Assembly (NCBI GenBank): GCA_900544875.1
Contig: UQWS01000014.1
Location: forward strand, 1-52,958
Source: an uncultured Collinsella sp.
GTDB taxonomy: Bacteria > Actinomycetota > Coriobacteriia > Coriobacteriales > Coriobacteriaceae
Length of the DNA: 52,958 nt
Direction: 5' to 3'
In this document: positions 38,402 through 46,427 of the stretch, piece by piece
How the letters are laid out: each line of letters starts with the position of its first letter
Position numbering within the stretch: the first letter of the stretch is position 1
Position numbers and translations under genes: made by a program
Notes under the pieces: generated by a model
Told to the model about the DNA's origin: nothing
Databases searched by the model: none
The model's input: the letters and a program-made list of their open reading frames with translations, nothing else

Positions 38402-38866
38402 TTAGAAGTGGCGGCGGATGGCGTCGACCATGCCCTGCGGCGTGGTTTGGCCGAGCACGTCGGCTGCGGCATCGGCGTCCATAAAGATGTTCATGAGCGC
38501 CTGCAGGGCCTCGACCTGGCCGCCCGGCTCGGCGATGCCCAGATTAATGACGATCTGCGCCGGCACCGGAGCGCCCATGCCAGCCATAGCGTTAAATGTC
38601 ACGGGCGCGGTGGGCTTCACCACCGCGATATAGGGCTTGGTCACAAACCCCGGATCGGTATGCGGAATGGCAATGTTTGCCGCCGGCATGGCAAGGCCCG
38701 TGGGATAGGCATCCTCGCGCGTGAGAACGGCGTCGAGCCAACCGTCGGCAATGTAGCCACGTGGTGCAAGCTCGCCCTCGAGCCGCGCAAACACCTCATC
38801 CGGCGTCGCACACTCCCAATCAAAAAACACCAGCTCAGGCGTAAACAGCGCTTCGTTATCCGCCAT
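38402..38866 (-). CDS. PTS sugar transporter subunit IIA (fructose/galactitol type)
   Basis: A 154-residue EIIA of the PTS_EIIA_2 family. The phospho-acceptor is His69 in NIAIPHTDP, and GWLDAVLTREDAYPTGLAM is the usual stretch before it. No IIB or IIC gene adjoins, so it either serves a distant transporter or is regulatory. The C-terminal LQALMNIF and DVLGQTT segments match the family. Confidence 0.9.
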   Translation of the reverse strand: MADNEALFTPELVFFDWECATPDEVFARLEGELAPRGYIADGWLDAVLTREDAYPTGLAMPAANIAIPHTDPGFVTKPYIAVVKPTAPVTFNAMAGMGAPVPAQIVINLGIAEPGGQVEALQALMNIFMDADAAADVLGQTTPQGMVDAIRRHF

Positions 38867-38895
38867 GCGCTCACCTCTCTCACCTAGCCATCGGG

Positions 38896-38929
38896 GACGT
38901 TCTTAAATGACTAGTCGTTAAAGAACGTC
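38896..38929. repeat. GGGGAC-type palindrome
   Basis: GACGTTCTT-AAATGACTAGTCGTTA-AAGAACGTC is an almost perfect palindrome, preceded by GGG to make GGGGACGTTCTT. Between purN and the PTS gene. Confidence 0.6.
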
Positions 38930-38943
38930 GCAGGTGACTACCC

Positions 38944-38986
38944 AAAACAAAAGGTGGCCACGCGCGCCTTGGCGCCAATGACCACC
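38944..38986 (-). terminator. Terminator of the pur operon after purN
   Basis: On the minus strand GGTGGTCATTGGCGCC and GGCGCGCGTGGCCACC pair imperfectly and are followed by TTTTGTTTT. Confidence 0.7.
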
Positions 38987-39018
38987 CTGACCACTCAACT
39001 AAACTGTACTGTGCGCCG

Positions 39019-39720
39019 CTAGCCGCGAGGCGCGTCAATTGCGACCTTGCCGCTCTCCAGCACGTGGACGCGGCCGTCAGCGAGCATTTGCACGACCTCG
39101 GGATACAGCACGTGCTCAATCGCGTGGATGTGCTCCTCGAGCGTATCGACATCCCAGCCCTCCTCAACAGCCAGCGCACGCTGAGCGATGATGGAGCCGT
39201 TGTCGTAGACCTCGTTGGCAAAATGCACGGTCACGCCAGTTACCTTGACGCCGCGCGCAAAGGCATCGTCAATCGCATGCGCACCGGTAAAGCTCGGCAG
39301 CAGCGCCGGATGCAAGTTGACCACGCGGTTGGGAAACGCCGCCAGCAGCGGCGTGTGCACCATGCGCATGTAGCCGGCCATGACCACATACTCGCAGCCG
39401 CGCTCGAGAAGCTCGTGCGCGATGATCTCATCGGCGGCGATGGGGTCGGCATAGACATCCTTGGACAGCGTCAGCGTCTGGATGCCCGCGCGCTCGGCAC
39501 GCTGCAAGCCCTTGGCCGAAGGACGGCTCGACACCACAAGCTCAATCGAAGCATTAAGCTTGCCGGCGGCGATCAGATCGATCAGCGCCTGCAGATTGGT
39601 GCCAGAACCGCTGATGAGCACGCCGATCTTGAGCGGCTCGGCCGTATCGGTGCCGGTCGGACGGGTGTAGGGCACAAAGCCCAGGCTCGCGGCAGCAGCC
39701 ATCTGCTCGTTAGCGCTCAT
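39019..39720 (-). CDS. purN: Phosphoribosylglycinamide formyltransferase
   Basis: Transfers the formyl group from 10-formyl-THF to GAR in purine synthesis. The 233-residue protein has an about 28-residue N-terminal extension before ISGSGTNLQALID, then the catalytic Asn-His-Asp set in VNLHPALLPSFTGAHA and VTGVTVHFANEVYDNGSII. It overlaps purM by 11 nt, so the two are coupled. The fused FolP-FolK in this window contributes to its folate cofactor. Confidence 0.95.
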   Translation of the reverse strand: MSANEQMAAAASLGFVPYTRPTGTDTAEPLKIGVLISGSGTNLQALIDLIAAGKLNASIELVVSSRPSAKGLQRAERAGIQTLTLSKDVYADPIAADEIIAHELLERGCEYVVMAGYMRMVHTPLLAAFPNRVVNLHPALLPSFTGAHAIDDAFARGVKVTGVTVHFANEVYDNGSIIAQRALAVEEGWDVDTLEEHIHAIEHVLYPEVVQMLADGRVHVLESGKVAIDAPRG

Positions 39721-40813
39721 CGGAGTACACGACCTTACCGGAGCCCTCGACGCACTCGCCCACGCGGAACGGCTTCTCGCCCAGCGCGACCAGGGCCTCG
39801 GTCACCGCGGCCTCGTCCTCGGGAGCAACGATCAGGCACAGGCCAACGCCCATGTTGAAGGTCTTGCATGCCTCGTTGGGGGCGAGCTCGGCCTGGCGCG
39901 ACACGTAGGTGATGACGGGCGGAACGTCCCAACCCATCTCGGCGCCGTTGCGGGTGACCACGGCGTCAACGTCGTCGGCGAGCGCGCGGTTGAGGTTCTC
40001 GGTAATACCGCCGCCGGTGATGTGGGCGATAGCATGCACGTTGGCGCCGCCGCGCAGCAGCTCCAGGATCGGCTTGACGTAGATGCGCGTGGGGGCCAAC
40101 AGAGCGTCTGCCAGCGATGCACCGCCGAGCTCCTCGAGCGGACGGCTCAGCTCCTCGGCCTTAGCGGCGGCCTCGGGCGTGCCCGGCTTAATGCCGTCGA
40201 CGCCAATGACCTTACGCACGAGCGAGTAGCCGTTGGAGTGCACGCCGGTGGAAGGCAGGCCCAGGATCACATCGCCCGGGCGGACGTTTGCGGGGTCGAG
40301 CATCTTGGGACGGTCGACGACGCCCACGGTAAATCCAGCAAGGTCGTAGTCGGCAGGAGCCATAACGCCGGGGTGCTCGGCCATCTCGCCGCCCACGAGC
40401 GCGCAGCCCGCGAGCTTGCAGCCGTCGGCCACACCCTTGATGATCTTTGCCATGTGCTCGGCCTCGATATGACCGATGGCAACGTAATCCAGAAAGAACA
40501 ACGGCTCGGCGCCCGAAGCCAGAATGTCGTTGACGCACATAGCGACCAGGTCCTGGCCCACCGTCTCGTGACGGTCCATGATCTGGGCAAGCACGAGCTT
40601 GGTGCCCACGCCGTCGGTACCGCTAATCAGAATCGGGTCTTCCATATCCTTAAGCGCGGCAGCCGAGAACAAACCACCGAAGCCGCCGATGCCGCCGATA
40701 ACCTCGGGGCGATTGGTATCCTTGACCATCTGCTTAATAGCGTCGACGGCGCGGCCGCCCTCAGCGGTATCGACGCCGGCATCCTCATACGTCACATGCT
40801 TGCTGTCGCTCAT
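39710..40813 (-). CDS. purM: Phosphoribosylformylglycinamidine cyclo-ligase (AIR synthetase)
   Basis: Closes the imidazole ring of AIR. The 367-residue protein has the PurM landmarks GIGGFGGLF, ISGTDGVGTKL, GQDLVAMCVNDILASGAEPLFFLDY, the GGEMAEHPG and PSTGVHSNGYSLVRKV segments, and IAHITGGGITENLNR. AGGAAGG lies 6 nt upstream of the ATG. It precedes purN and follows purF after a 157-bp gap that holds a hairpin GGCGTGTGC/GCACACGCC (about 40883-40907) and a repeat fragment. Confidence 0.96.
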   Translation of the reverse strand: MSDSKHVTYEDAGVDTAEGGRAVDAIKQMVKDTNRPEVIGGIGGFGGLFSAAALKDMEDPILISGTDGVGTKLVLAQIMDRHETVGQDLVAMCVNDILASGAEPLFFLDYVAIGHIEAEHMAKIIKGVADGCKLAGCALVGGEMAEHPGVMAPADYDLAGFTVGVVDRPKMLDPANVRPGDVILGLPSTGVHSNGYSLVRKVIGVDGIKPGTPEAAAKAEELSRPLEELGGASLADALLAPTRIYVKPILELLRGGANVHAIAHITGGGITENLNRALADDVDAVVTRNGAEMGWDVPPVITYVSRQAELAPNEACKTFNMGVGLCLIVAPEDEAAVTEALVALGEKPFRVGECVEGSGKVVYSDER

Positions 40814-40929
40814 CTGAGCCTTCCTCTCCCACTACCGTGGCGCCGCGCGGGCGCCAAACGGTGCTCATATTTGCGTTCATTTCGGCGTGTGCCATAACAG
40901 CACACGCCGTCATATCAACAAAACAGCAG

Positions 40930-40968
40930 GTAAAACCCACCAAAATAAACCTGTCCCCATATGGCAGG
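40930..40968. repeat. GGGGAC-family fragment after purF
   Basis: CCACCAAAATAAACCTGTCC with flanking GGTAAAACCC and GGCAGGCTTT. It shares AAAATAAACCTGTCCC with the repeat after pth (29531-29546). It starts within 3 nt of the purF stop region and lies in the gap before purM. Confidence 0.5.
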
Positions 40969-40970
40969 CT

Positions 40971-42641
40971 TTAGGCCTCGCCGTGCTCCTCTTCCCAGCT
41001 GCGGTCGTCGTATTTCTCGACCACGGCGTCGTCGTCAAAGTGCAGCGGCTTGTCCAGGTTGCGGGGCTTAAAGCCCTCCATAAACTTGTCGCGGCCAAAG
41101 CTCTCGGGAATCGCCACGGGGTAGCGGCCGGTAAAGCACGCATCGCAGTAACCGCCCTTGGGCATGACCTTAAGCAGGCCCTCGACCGAAAGGAAGGCCA
41201 GCGAATCGGCACCGATATACTCGCAAATCTCGTCGACCGTCTTGTTGGCGCTGATAAGCTGCGACTGCACGTCGGTATCGATGCCGTAGAAGCACGGCCA
41301 GATGACCTCGGGCGAGTTGATGCGGATATGAATCTCCTTGGCGCCAGCGTTGCGTAGCATCTTGACGAGCTGCACCATAGTGGTGCCACGCACGATGGAG
41401 TCGTCGATGACGACCAGGCGCTTGCCCTCGATGTTGTCGCGCAGCGGATTGAGTTTCATGCGCACGCCCATGGCGCGCAGCTCCTGCGTGGGCTCGATAA
41501 ACGTACGGCCCACGTAGCGGTTCTTGATAAGGCCCTCGCCAAAGGGAATACCGCTCTCGTGCGAATACCCCTCCGCGGGCGGCAGGCCGGAGTCGGGCAC
41601 GCCGATGACCAGGTCGGCCTCGACGGGCTCCTCATGTGCCAGCTGACGACCCATGTCGTAACGGCAGGCGTAGACGCTCTTGCCGTTCATGATGGAGTCG
41701 GGGCGGGCAAAGTAGACCTGCTCAAAAATGCAGTTGGCGGGCTCTTCGGCTGCAGGCACGCCCTGCTCGGATACCAGGCCCTCGGCGCTGATGCGCAAGA
41801 TCTCGCCGGGACGGACATCACGGACGTACTCGGCACCCACGATGTCGAGTGCGCAGGTCTCGGAAGCAACGACCCAGCCGCCGGCGCGCGTGACACGGAC
41901 GGCGGAGTCGACCGTCGCGGCGCCGTCCTGCGACGGCAGCTGCGAAACGGCTGCGGCATCGGCCTGGTCCAAACCCTCGTCCACCAGCTTGCCCAGCACG
42001 AGCGGGCGAATGCCGTGCGGATCGCGGAATGCGTAGAGCGCCTGCTCGTTGATGAGCGTCATGGCGTAGCCGCCGCGCACGAGTTCCATGGTCTTGCGAA
42101 TACCCTCGCGCAGATGGCCTGTACGCTGGGTGAAGTAGCCGATAAGCTTGGTCGCGACCTCGGAATCCGAATTGGAGAGGAACGGCACGCCCAGCTCGAT
42201 CAGCTGACGGCGCAACTCGTCGGTGTTGACCAGAGTGCCGTTGTGAGCAAGCGCGATAATGACGCTGTTGATGGTGGAAAGATGCGGCTGCGAGGCTTCC
42301 CAGCTCTTGGCGCCGGCGGTGCCATAGCGCACGTGGCCCACGGCCAGCTGGCCGGAGAGCGTCGACAGGTCGGCGTTGGAGAACACGCGATCGAGCAGTC
42401 CCAGGTCTTTGCGAACCATAACCGTGCCGCCGTCGCCCACGGCGATTCCCGCCGATTCCTGGCCGCGATGCTGCAGCGCGCGCAGACCAAAGTACGTCAG
42501 TCGAGCCACATCGCGATCGGGTGCCCACACACCAAAAATGCCGCATTCCTCATGCAGCTGGTCGGAGTCCGGATCATACGTCGACATGGTCTTCACCTGT
42601 CCCGCGGCGCGCTCGGCCGCGTGGATGGTTTCTTGAGACAT
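40971..42641 (-). CDS. purF: Amidophosphoribosyltransferase
   Basis: First committed step of purine synthesis: PRPP plus glutamine to phosphoribosylamine. The 556-residue protein is made with a 32-residue propeptide that ends before the nucleophile Cys33 in EECGIFGVW. The glutaminase has GHVRYGTAG and HNGTLVN; the PRTase motif is RLVVIDDSIVRGTT. Later cysteines, including YCDACF near the C-terminus, fit the [4Fe-4S] form found in Bacillus. AGGGG lies 5 nt before the ATG. A TATAAT -10 box is 42-47 nt upstream. The rest of the cluster (purM, purN) follows. Confidence 0.96.
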   Translation of the reverse strand: MSQETIHAAERAAGQVKTMSTYDPDSDQLHEECGIFGVWAPDRDVARLTYFGLRALQHRGQESAGIAVGDGGTVMVRKDLGLLDRVFSNADLSTLSGQLAVGHVRYGTAGAKSWEASQPHLSTINSVIIALAHNGTLVNTDELRRQLIELGVPFLSNSDSEVATKLIGYFTQRTGHLREGIRKTMELVRGGYAMTLINEQALYAFRDPHGIRPLVLGKLVDEGLDQADAAAVSQLPSQDGAATVDSAVRVTRAGGWVVASETCALDIVGAEYVRDVRPGEILRISAEGLVSEQGVPAAEEPANCIFEQVYFARPDSIMNGKSVYACRYDMGRQLAHEEPVEADLVIGVPDSGLPPAEGYSHESGIPFGEGLIKNRYVGRTFIEPTQELRAMGVRMKLNPLRDNIEGKRLVVIDDSIVRGTTMVQLVKMLRNAGAKEIHIRINSPEVIWPCFYGIDTDVQSQLISANKTVDEICEYIGADSLAFLSVEGLLKVMPKGGYCDACFTGRYPVAIPESFGRDKFMEGFKPRNLDKPLHFDDDAVVEKYDDRSWEEEHGEA

Positions 42642-42682
42642 GGCATCCCCTCAGAGCCTCGTTATTTGGCGTTACCTGCCCT

Positions 42683-42688
42683 ATTATA
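42683..42688 (-). promoter_or_regulatory. -10 box TATAAT of purF
   Basis: A consensus hexamer on the minus strand, 42 nt upstream of the purF start. No -35 match stands out. No purine riboswitch-like fold or PurR box was recognised in the 285-bp intergenic region. Confidence 0.5.
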
Positions 42689-42871
42689 CGCACGGCAAGA
42701 CAAGCACTCCCGCGCATGAACAGCGCTTTTTAAAAGCCCACCGAGCTAATAATCAGTTTTGTTGCCAAACATTTTATCGGTCTGTCCAGTGCAAGCGCCC
42801 GCGCCCCCAGATGGCCGCCGCGTCCACCGTTGGGGATTACAAAGTTGCAATTGGGACGTTCGTCCTGTCTT

Positions 42872-42900
42872 TTGGCAGGTCGGCGGCGTATCCTTATAAC
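42872..42900 (+). promoter_or_regulatory. Promoter TTGGCA-17-TATAAC for the CmpB-type membrane gene
   Basis: TTGGCA (42872-42877) and TATAAC (42895-42900) are separated by exactly 17 nt; the start codon lies 27 nt downstream with GAGAAAGG as ribosome site. Confidence 0.6.
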
Positions 42901-42926
42901 CTACAACAAAGCGAGAAAGGTTCTGT

Positions 42927-44156
42927 ATGGATCGAAACGAACTCGACCCCAGCGTCCCCAGCGCCACAGAGGTCAAGAAGATTCCCCTCATCATTAAGGT
43001 GTACGCCGTCCTGTGCATCCTTTCCGGCGTGGGCACGCTCCCGTCGGTCGCTGCCTTTATGTGGCAGGTCATCACGGCACTTGTTAACGGCAACGCCACC
43101 GAAAAGCTCGGCGACAACACGCTCGTCGCAGTCGGCCTTATCGTCGCCGGCATCATGCTCTCTGCGGCAAGTGCCGTCATCCTAATCATCTTTGGCCTGG
43201 ACCTTATCAAAAACCAGCGCCGCAACGCCGCCCGCCTGTCCTACATCCTTATTGCATTCACCGTCGTCGAGCTTTTGGTCGACGTGATGCTCCAGGGTAT
43301 CGGGCCCTTCTTGCTGCGCCCCGCTATTCAGCTCGGCATCCTCATCGCGCTTTCGGCCACCGTCGACCCCACGCTGCGTCAGGAGCGCGAGCTGCAGCGC
43401 CGCCTGCAGGAGATGCTCGACCGCGATGCCGCCGCCGAGGGCATGCTCGGCCGCGATGAGACCGGCGAGGGCTACATCAAGCTCAACTACTTCAACCTGT
43501 TCTGGGTATTCTTCGTCTGCTGCGTACTGGGACTTATCTTGGAGGACATCTGGCACATGACGGTCAACGACCCGGGCGTCTACCAGGACCGCGCCGGCAT
43601 GCTGTTTGGCCCTTTCAGCCCCATCTACGGATTTGGCGCCGTGCTCATGACCATGGTGCTTAACCGCTTCTACAAAAAGAACCCCATCATCATTTTCCTG
43701 GTGAGCGCTGTGCTCGGCGCGAGCTTTGAGGTGTTCGTGGGCTGGTTTATGCAGACCGCGTTTGGCGTGGTCTCGTGGAGCTACTCGCACATAACGCTGT
43801 TTGGTTTGCCCGATCCGCTCGTGGTCCTCACGGGCGGACGCACCTGCACGGGCTTTGCCTGCCTGTGGGGCCTAGGTGGCCTCATCTGGATCAAGCTGCT
43901 GCTACCGAGGCTGCTTAAGCTCATCAACAAGATCCCCTGGAAGAGCCGCTACTCGGCCACCGTCATCTTTACCGTCATTATGCTGGTCGACGGCGTCATG
44001 ACGCTGCAGTCGCTCGACTACTGGTACCAGCGCGTTAACGGCACGGAGCCGAACATTCCCGTCGCACAGTTCTACGGCAAGTATTTCGATAACGACTACA
44101 TGGAGAACCGCTTCCAGAGCATGACCATGAGCCCCAAGGACGCCACGCGCGTTTAG
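42927..44156 (+). CDS. Putative ABC transporter permease of the CmpB family (PF06541-like membrane protein)
   Basis: A 409-residue membrane protein. The N-terminal third holds three to four helices of an extra domain; an amphipathic charged stretch (ERELQRRLQEMLDRD) links it to the conserved CmpB-like part, which has MLFGPFSPIYGFGA, a FEVFVGWFMQTAFG segment, WSYS and LWGLGGLIWIKLLLP. The family name implies transport, but no ATPase adjoins and function is unproven. ABC_trans_CmpB proteins are frequent in gut Gram-positives. The 3' end has a strong terminator. Confidence 0.8.
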   Translation: MDRNELDPSVPSATEVKKIPLIIKVYAVLCILSGVGTLPSVAAFMWQVITALVNGNATEKLGDNTLVAVGLIVAGIMLSAASAVILIIFGLDLIKNQRRNAARLSYILIAFTVVELLVDVMLQGIGPFLLRPAIQLGILIALSATVDPTLRQERELQRRLQEMLDRDAAAEGMLGRDETGEGYIKLNYFNLFWVFFVCCVLGLILEDIWHMTVNDPGVYQDRAGMLFGPFSPIYGFGAVLMTMVLNRFYKKNPIIIFLVSAVLGASFEVFVGWFMQTAFGVVSWSYSHITLFGLPDPLVVLTGGRTCTGFACLWGLGGLIWIKLLLPRLLKLINKIPWKSRYSATVIFTVIMLVDGVMTLQSLDYWYQRVNGTEPNIPVAQFYGKYFDNDYMENRFQSMTMSPKDATRV

Positions 44157-44179
44157 CGCCCGCCGCGCCCAAAACGCAA

Positions 44180-44216
44180 AATGCCCGCCGGTATCACACG
44201 TACCGGCGGGCATTTT
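44180..44216 (+). terminator. Terminator of the CmpB-type gene
   Basis: ATGCCCGCCGGTA and TACCGGCGGGCAT form a perfect 13-bp stem followed by TTTTAT. It may also serve the convergent MoaE-like gene, which ends 30 nt away. Confidence 0.85.
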
Positions 44217-44245
44217 ATAAACGAGCCTTCTATCGACGCAAGGCC

Positions 44246-44662
44246 CTACGCCTCGCACTCGACCTCGCTCACACATTCATTCTTGATGGTGCCGACGAGC
44301 GCCTGCAGGGCATCGACCACGTGCGGGCGAATGTCCCCGCCAATAAGCACGAGCATGATGTCGTCGCCCACGGAAAGCTCGCCGCTTGCCAGCCACACGC
44401 GCACATAGCCGATACCCGGCATCGCGCGCGTCGCTTCGATGGCAGACCGCACCTTTTGAGCGTCGTAGTCAAAGACCATGCTGCCCACCTTATGCCCGGG
44501 GGCCACGCCGCCAGTCTCGACCCCGCGCACCTCGGCCTTGGGCGTCGCGCGCACCACACCGTTATGCGTCAGGTACATGCCGCACACCGGCGCCGAAGCG
44601 TCGGCCTTGGCCTCGCGCAGCCACGCATCAACCGAAGGCATCGATGTAGCGTTCTCGAGCAT
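44246..44662 (-). CDS. MoaE-like protein (molybdopterin synthase large-subunit family)
   Basis: A 138-residue protein resembling MoaE: NGVVRATPKA, a VFDYDAQKVRSAIEATRAMPGIGYVRVWLASGELSVGDDIMLV core, and the C-terminal helix VDALQALVGTIKNE. In E. coli MoaE the C-terminal lysines of the KxxxxxxK and WKKE region form the active site; here the end reads TIKNECVSEVECEA and lacks the second lysine. No moaD, moaA or moaC is nearby, so the molybdenum-cofactor role is doubtful. The second of two ATGs is used, giving 5 nt to AAGGGG. Confidence 0.65.
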   Translation of the reverse strand: MLENATSMPSVDAWLREAKADASAPVCGMYLTHNGVVRATPKAEVRGVETGGVAPGHKVGSMVFDYDAQKVRSAIEATRAMPGIGYVRVWLASGELSVGDDIMLVLIGGDIRPHVVDALQALVGTIKNECVSEVECEA

Positions 44663-44705
44663 CATTTCCCCTTTGAGTAGTCAATTTGGAACGGGACTAT
44701 TTTAG

Positions 44706-45710
44706 CTACTCCTCGACCGGTGTGAGCACCATGACGGCACGCGTGTTGCTCAGCGATAACGAACGACAGGTCACAAGCGTTACGACCTTGGTTGCCGAAG
44801 CAGCACGATCGGTGGCATCACTCGCCACGGCAGAGGCACCGTCAAGCATCTCGGACAGGTAATTTTTCAGTCCGTCATCGCCCTCAAAATTGGGCGTGCG
44901 CGCCTTGGCATACGTGTCCTCGACAACTTTGGTCGCCAGCGGTCGCAGCTTATACGTAGCATCCCGTGTGATGTAATACACAAACTCAATGCTGTCGAAC
45001 GTCGCCTGGTCGGTGGTGTCCGAAATCACATTGAACATCGATCCGTCGTTCATATGGTGGCCGTAAATCGTGGTCTGCTGGTCGACCATTCCCGGCGCGG
45101 TGTCATCACTATCCAAGAAAATGGCACCGGACGCGTTAGATGTACCGTCAAACAGCGTGTTGAGGTATTTGGAGTTGTTGTTGGTCTGCACCACGGGATA
45201 GTTGATGTTGGTTCCCGGCACATAAATCCAACCCACAATCTCGGGGTTTGTCTGAGCAAGCGCATCGAAGTCGATAATCGGCACGCCGCTGGCGTCCTTA
45301 TCGCTTACATATTGCTTCTCGATTTTCTGGTACGAATCGCTCGCCTGCTTATAGCCAATCTGAGCATTGATAAAGATGGCAGCGGCGGCGACAATCAGAC
45401 CGATGCCCACGATGATGAGCAAGATGGGAATGATGGATCGGCGTTTCTTACGCGGCTGCTCGGCATAGTTGGACGGCGCGTCACTCAGCTGCCTCGTCGT
45501 CCGAGCCTGCTTCTTTGCCGTGCCATATGACGAAGGGCGATACGCAGCCGGCGTATCCTGGCGGCGATGGGACGTCGGCGTTACGGAACGCGGCGCGCGC
45601 GGCTGCTGAGGAGAGGATGTCCGACCCTGCTGTGCCGCATAGGCAGCACCCGGCTTCGACGGATCGGGAATCTGAGAAGCCTTGAATCGTTTTCCCTGAT
45701 AATCGGACAT
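44706..45710 (-). CDS. Class B-like sortase
   Basis: A 334-residue membrane transpeptidase. A long basic, Pro/Gln-rich cytoplasmic N-terminus (about 90 residues) precedes a single helix IIPILLIIVGIGLIVAAAAIFI. The extracellular part has the catalytic His in IYGHHM, Cys in VTLVTCRS and Arg in LSNTRAVMVL, the SrtB order. It lies 36 nt after purE in the same direction. The IPNTG-bearing GH31 gene is upstream in the same orientation, with purE between them, so that protein is a likely substrate. The ATG at 45710 has AAGGAG 4 nt upstream. Confidence 0.9.
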   Translation of the reverse strand: MSDYQGKRFKASQIPDPSKPGAAYAAQQGRTSSPQQPRAPRSVTPTSHRRQDTPAAYRPSSYGTAKKQARTTRQLSDAPSNYAEQPRKKRRSIIPILLIIVGIGLIVAAAAIFINAQIGYKQASDSYQKIEKQYVSDKDASGVPIIDFDALAQTNPEIVGWIYVPGTNINYPVVQTNNNSKYLNTLFDGTSNASGAIFLDSDDTAPGMVDQQTTIYGHHMNDGSMFNVISDTTDQATFDSIEFVYYITRDATYKLRPLATKVVEDTYAKARTPNFEGDDGLKNYLSEMLDGASAVASDATDRAASATKVVTLVTCRSLSLSNTRAVMVLTPVEE

Positions 45711-45745
45711 GGCTCTCCTTATACTGCGGTGAAACGGCGGAACGC

Positions 45746-46210
45746 CTAGGCGTCGGCCATCTCCTGCTTCATCTTCTCGATAACCTTGCGGTACTCGGGG
45801 TCGCATGCGCCCAGAATCTGCGTGGCGTAAATGGCGGCGTTCTTGGCGCCGTTGATGGCAACGCAGGCCACGGGCACGCCCGAAGGCATCTGCACCATCG
45901 ACAGCAGCGAATCCATACCGCCCAGGTCACTCGTCTTCATAGGTACGCCGATAACCGGCAGCGGCGTAAAGGCGGCCACGACACCACCCAGGTGAGCGGC
46001 CTTGCCGGCGGCGGCGATAATCACTTTGATACCGCGATCGGCAGCAGTCGAAGCCCACTCGTGGACCTTCGCCGGTGTGCGGTGTGCGCTCGCAATGACG
46101 AGCTCATAGGGCACACCGAGCGCCTCGAGCTCGGCGGTGCAGCCTTCCATAACACCCAGATCGGACTTGGAGCCCATGATGATCCCGACAACCGGCTTTT
46201 GATCTGCCAT
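45746..46210 (-). CDS. purE: N5-carboxyaminoimidazole ribonucleotide mutase
   Basis: Moves the carboxylate of N5-CAIR to form CAIR in purine synthesis. The 154-residue protein has GIIMGSKSDLGVME, SAHRTPAKV, IIAAAGKAAHLGGVVAA (the flexible loop with the catalytic His) and IGVPMKTSDLGGMDSLLSMVQMPSGVPVA. AGGAGG lies 9 nt before the ATG at 46210. It is apart from purF, purM and purN, and no purK is visible. A minus-strand -10 box TATACT is at 46277-46282. Confidence 0.96.
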   Translation of the reverse strand: MADQKPVVGIIMGSKSDLGVMEGCTAELEALGVPYELVIASAHRTPAKVHEWASTAADRGIKVIIAAAGKAAHLGGVVAAFTPLPVIGVPMKTSDLGGMDSLLSMVQMPSGVPVACVAINGAKNAAIYATQILGACDPEYRKVIEKMKQEMADA

Positions 46211-46276
46211 AAACAAAGACCTCCTGTTGAGAGCGGTGACGCGGCCAATCCGCGACCCTTAACTGCAAATAATTCA

Positions 46277-46282
46277 AGTATA
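46277..46282 (-). promoter_or_regulatory. -10 box TATACT of purE
   Basis: On the minus strand TATACT lies 67 nt upstream of the purE ATG, in the 217-bp gap after the GH31 gene. The -35 position is poor. Confidence 0.4.
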
Positions 46283-46370
46283 GCCGCCGATGCTGATGTG
46301 TTCGGCGGGAGACGGAACGCTTTGCGAGATTAAGGCCGAAGGGTCGGAGCTTTCTGCCTACATTCAAAAA

Positions 46371-46407
46371 GCGTGCCCACCGTCCTTGGGTGGGACGGCG
46401 GGCACGC
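46371..46407 (-). terminator. Terminator of the GH31 gene
   Basis: On the minus strand AGCGTGCCCGCCGTCC and GGACGGTGGGCACGCT pair (one bulge or mismatch) around CACCCAA, followed by TTTTGAA. Confidence 0.85.
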
Positions 46408-46427
46408 TTGCTTAGCTGTTGCTGGGG

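Noticed and set aside
42642..42926. Purine riboswitch upstream of purF
   Set aside because: I looked for the conserved junction elements of the purine riboswitch and did not find them; only a TATAAT box is supported.
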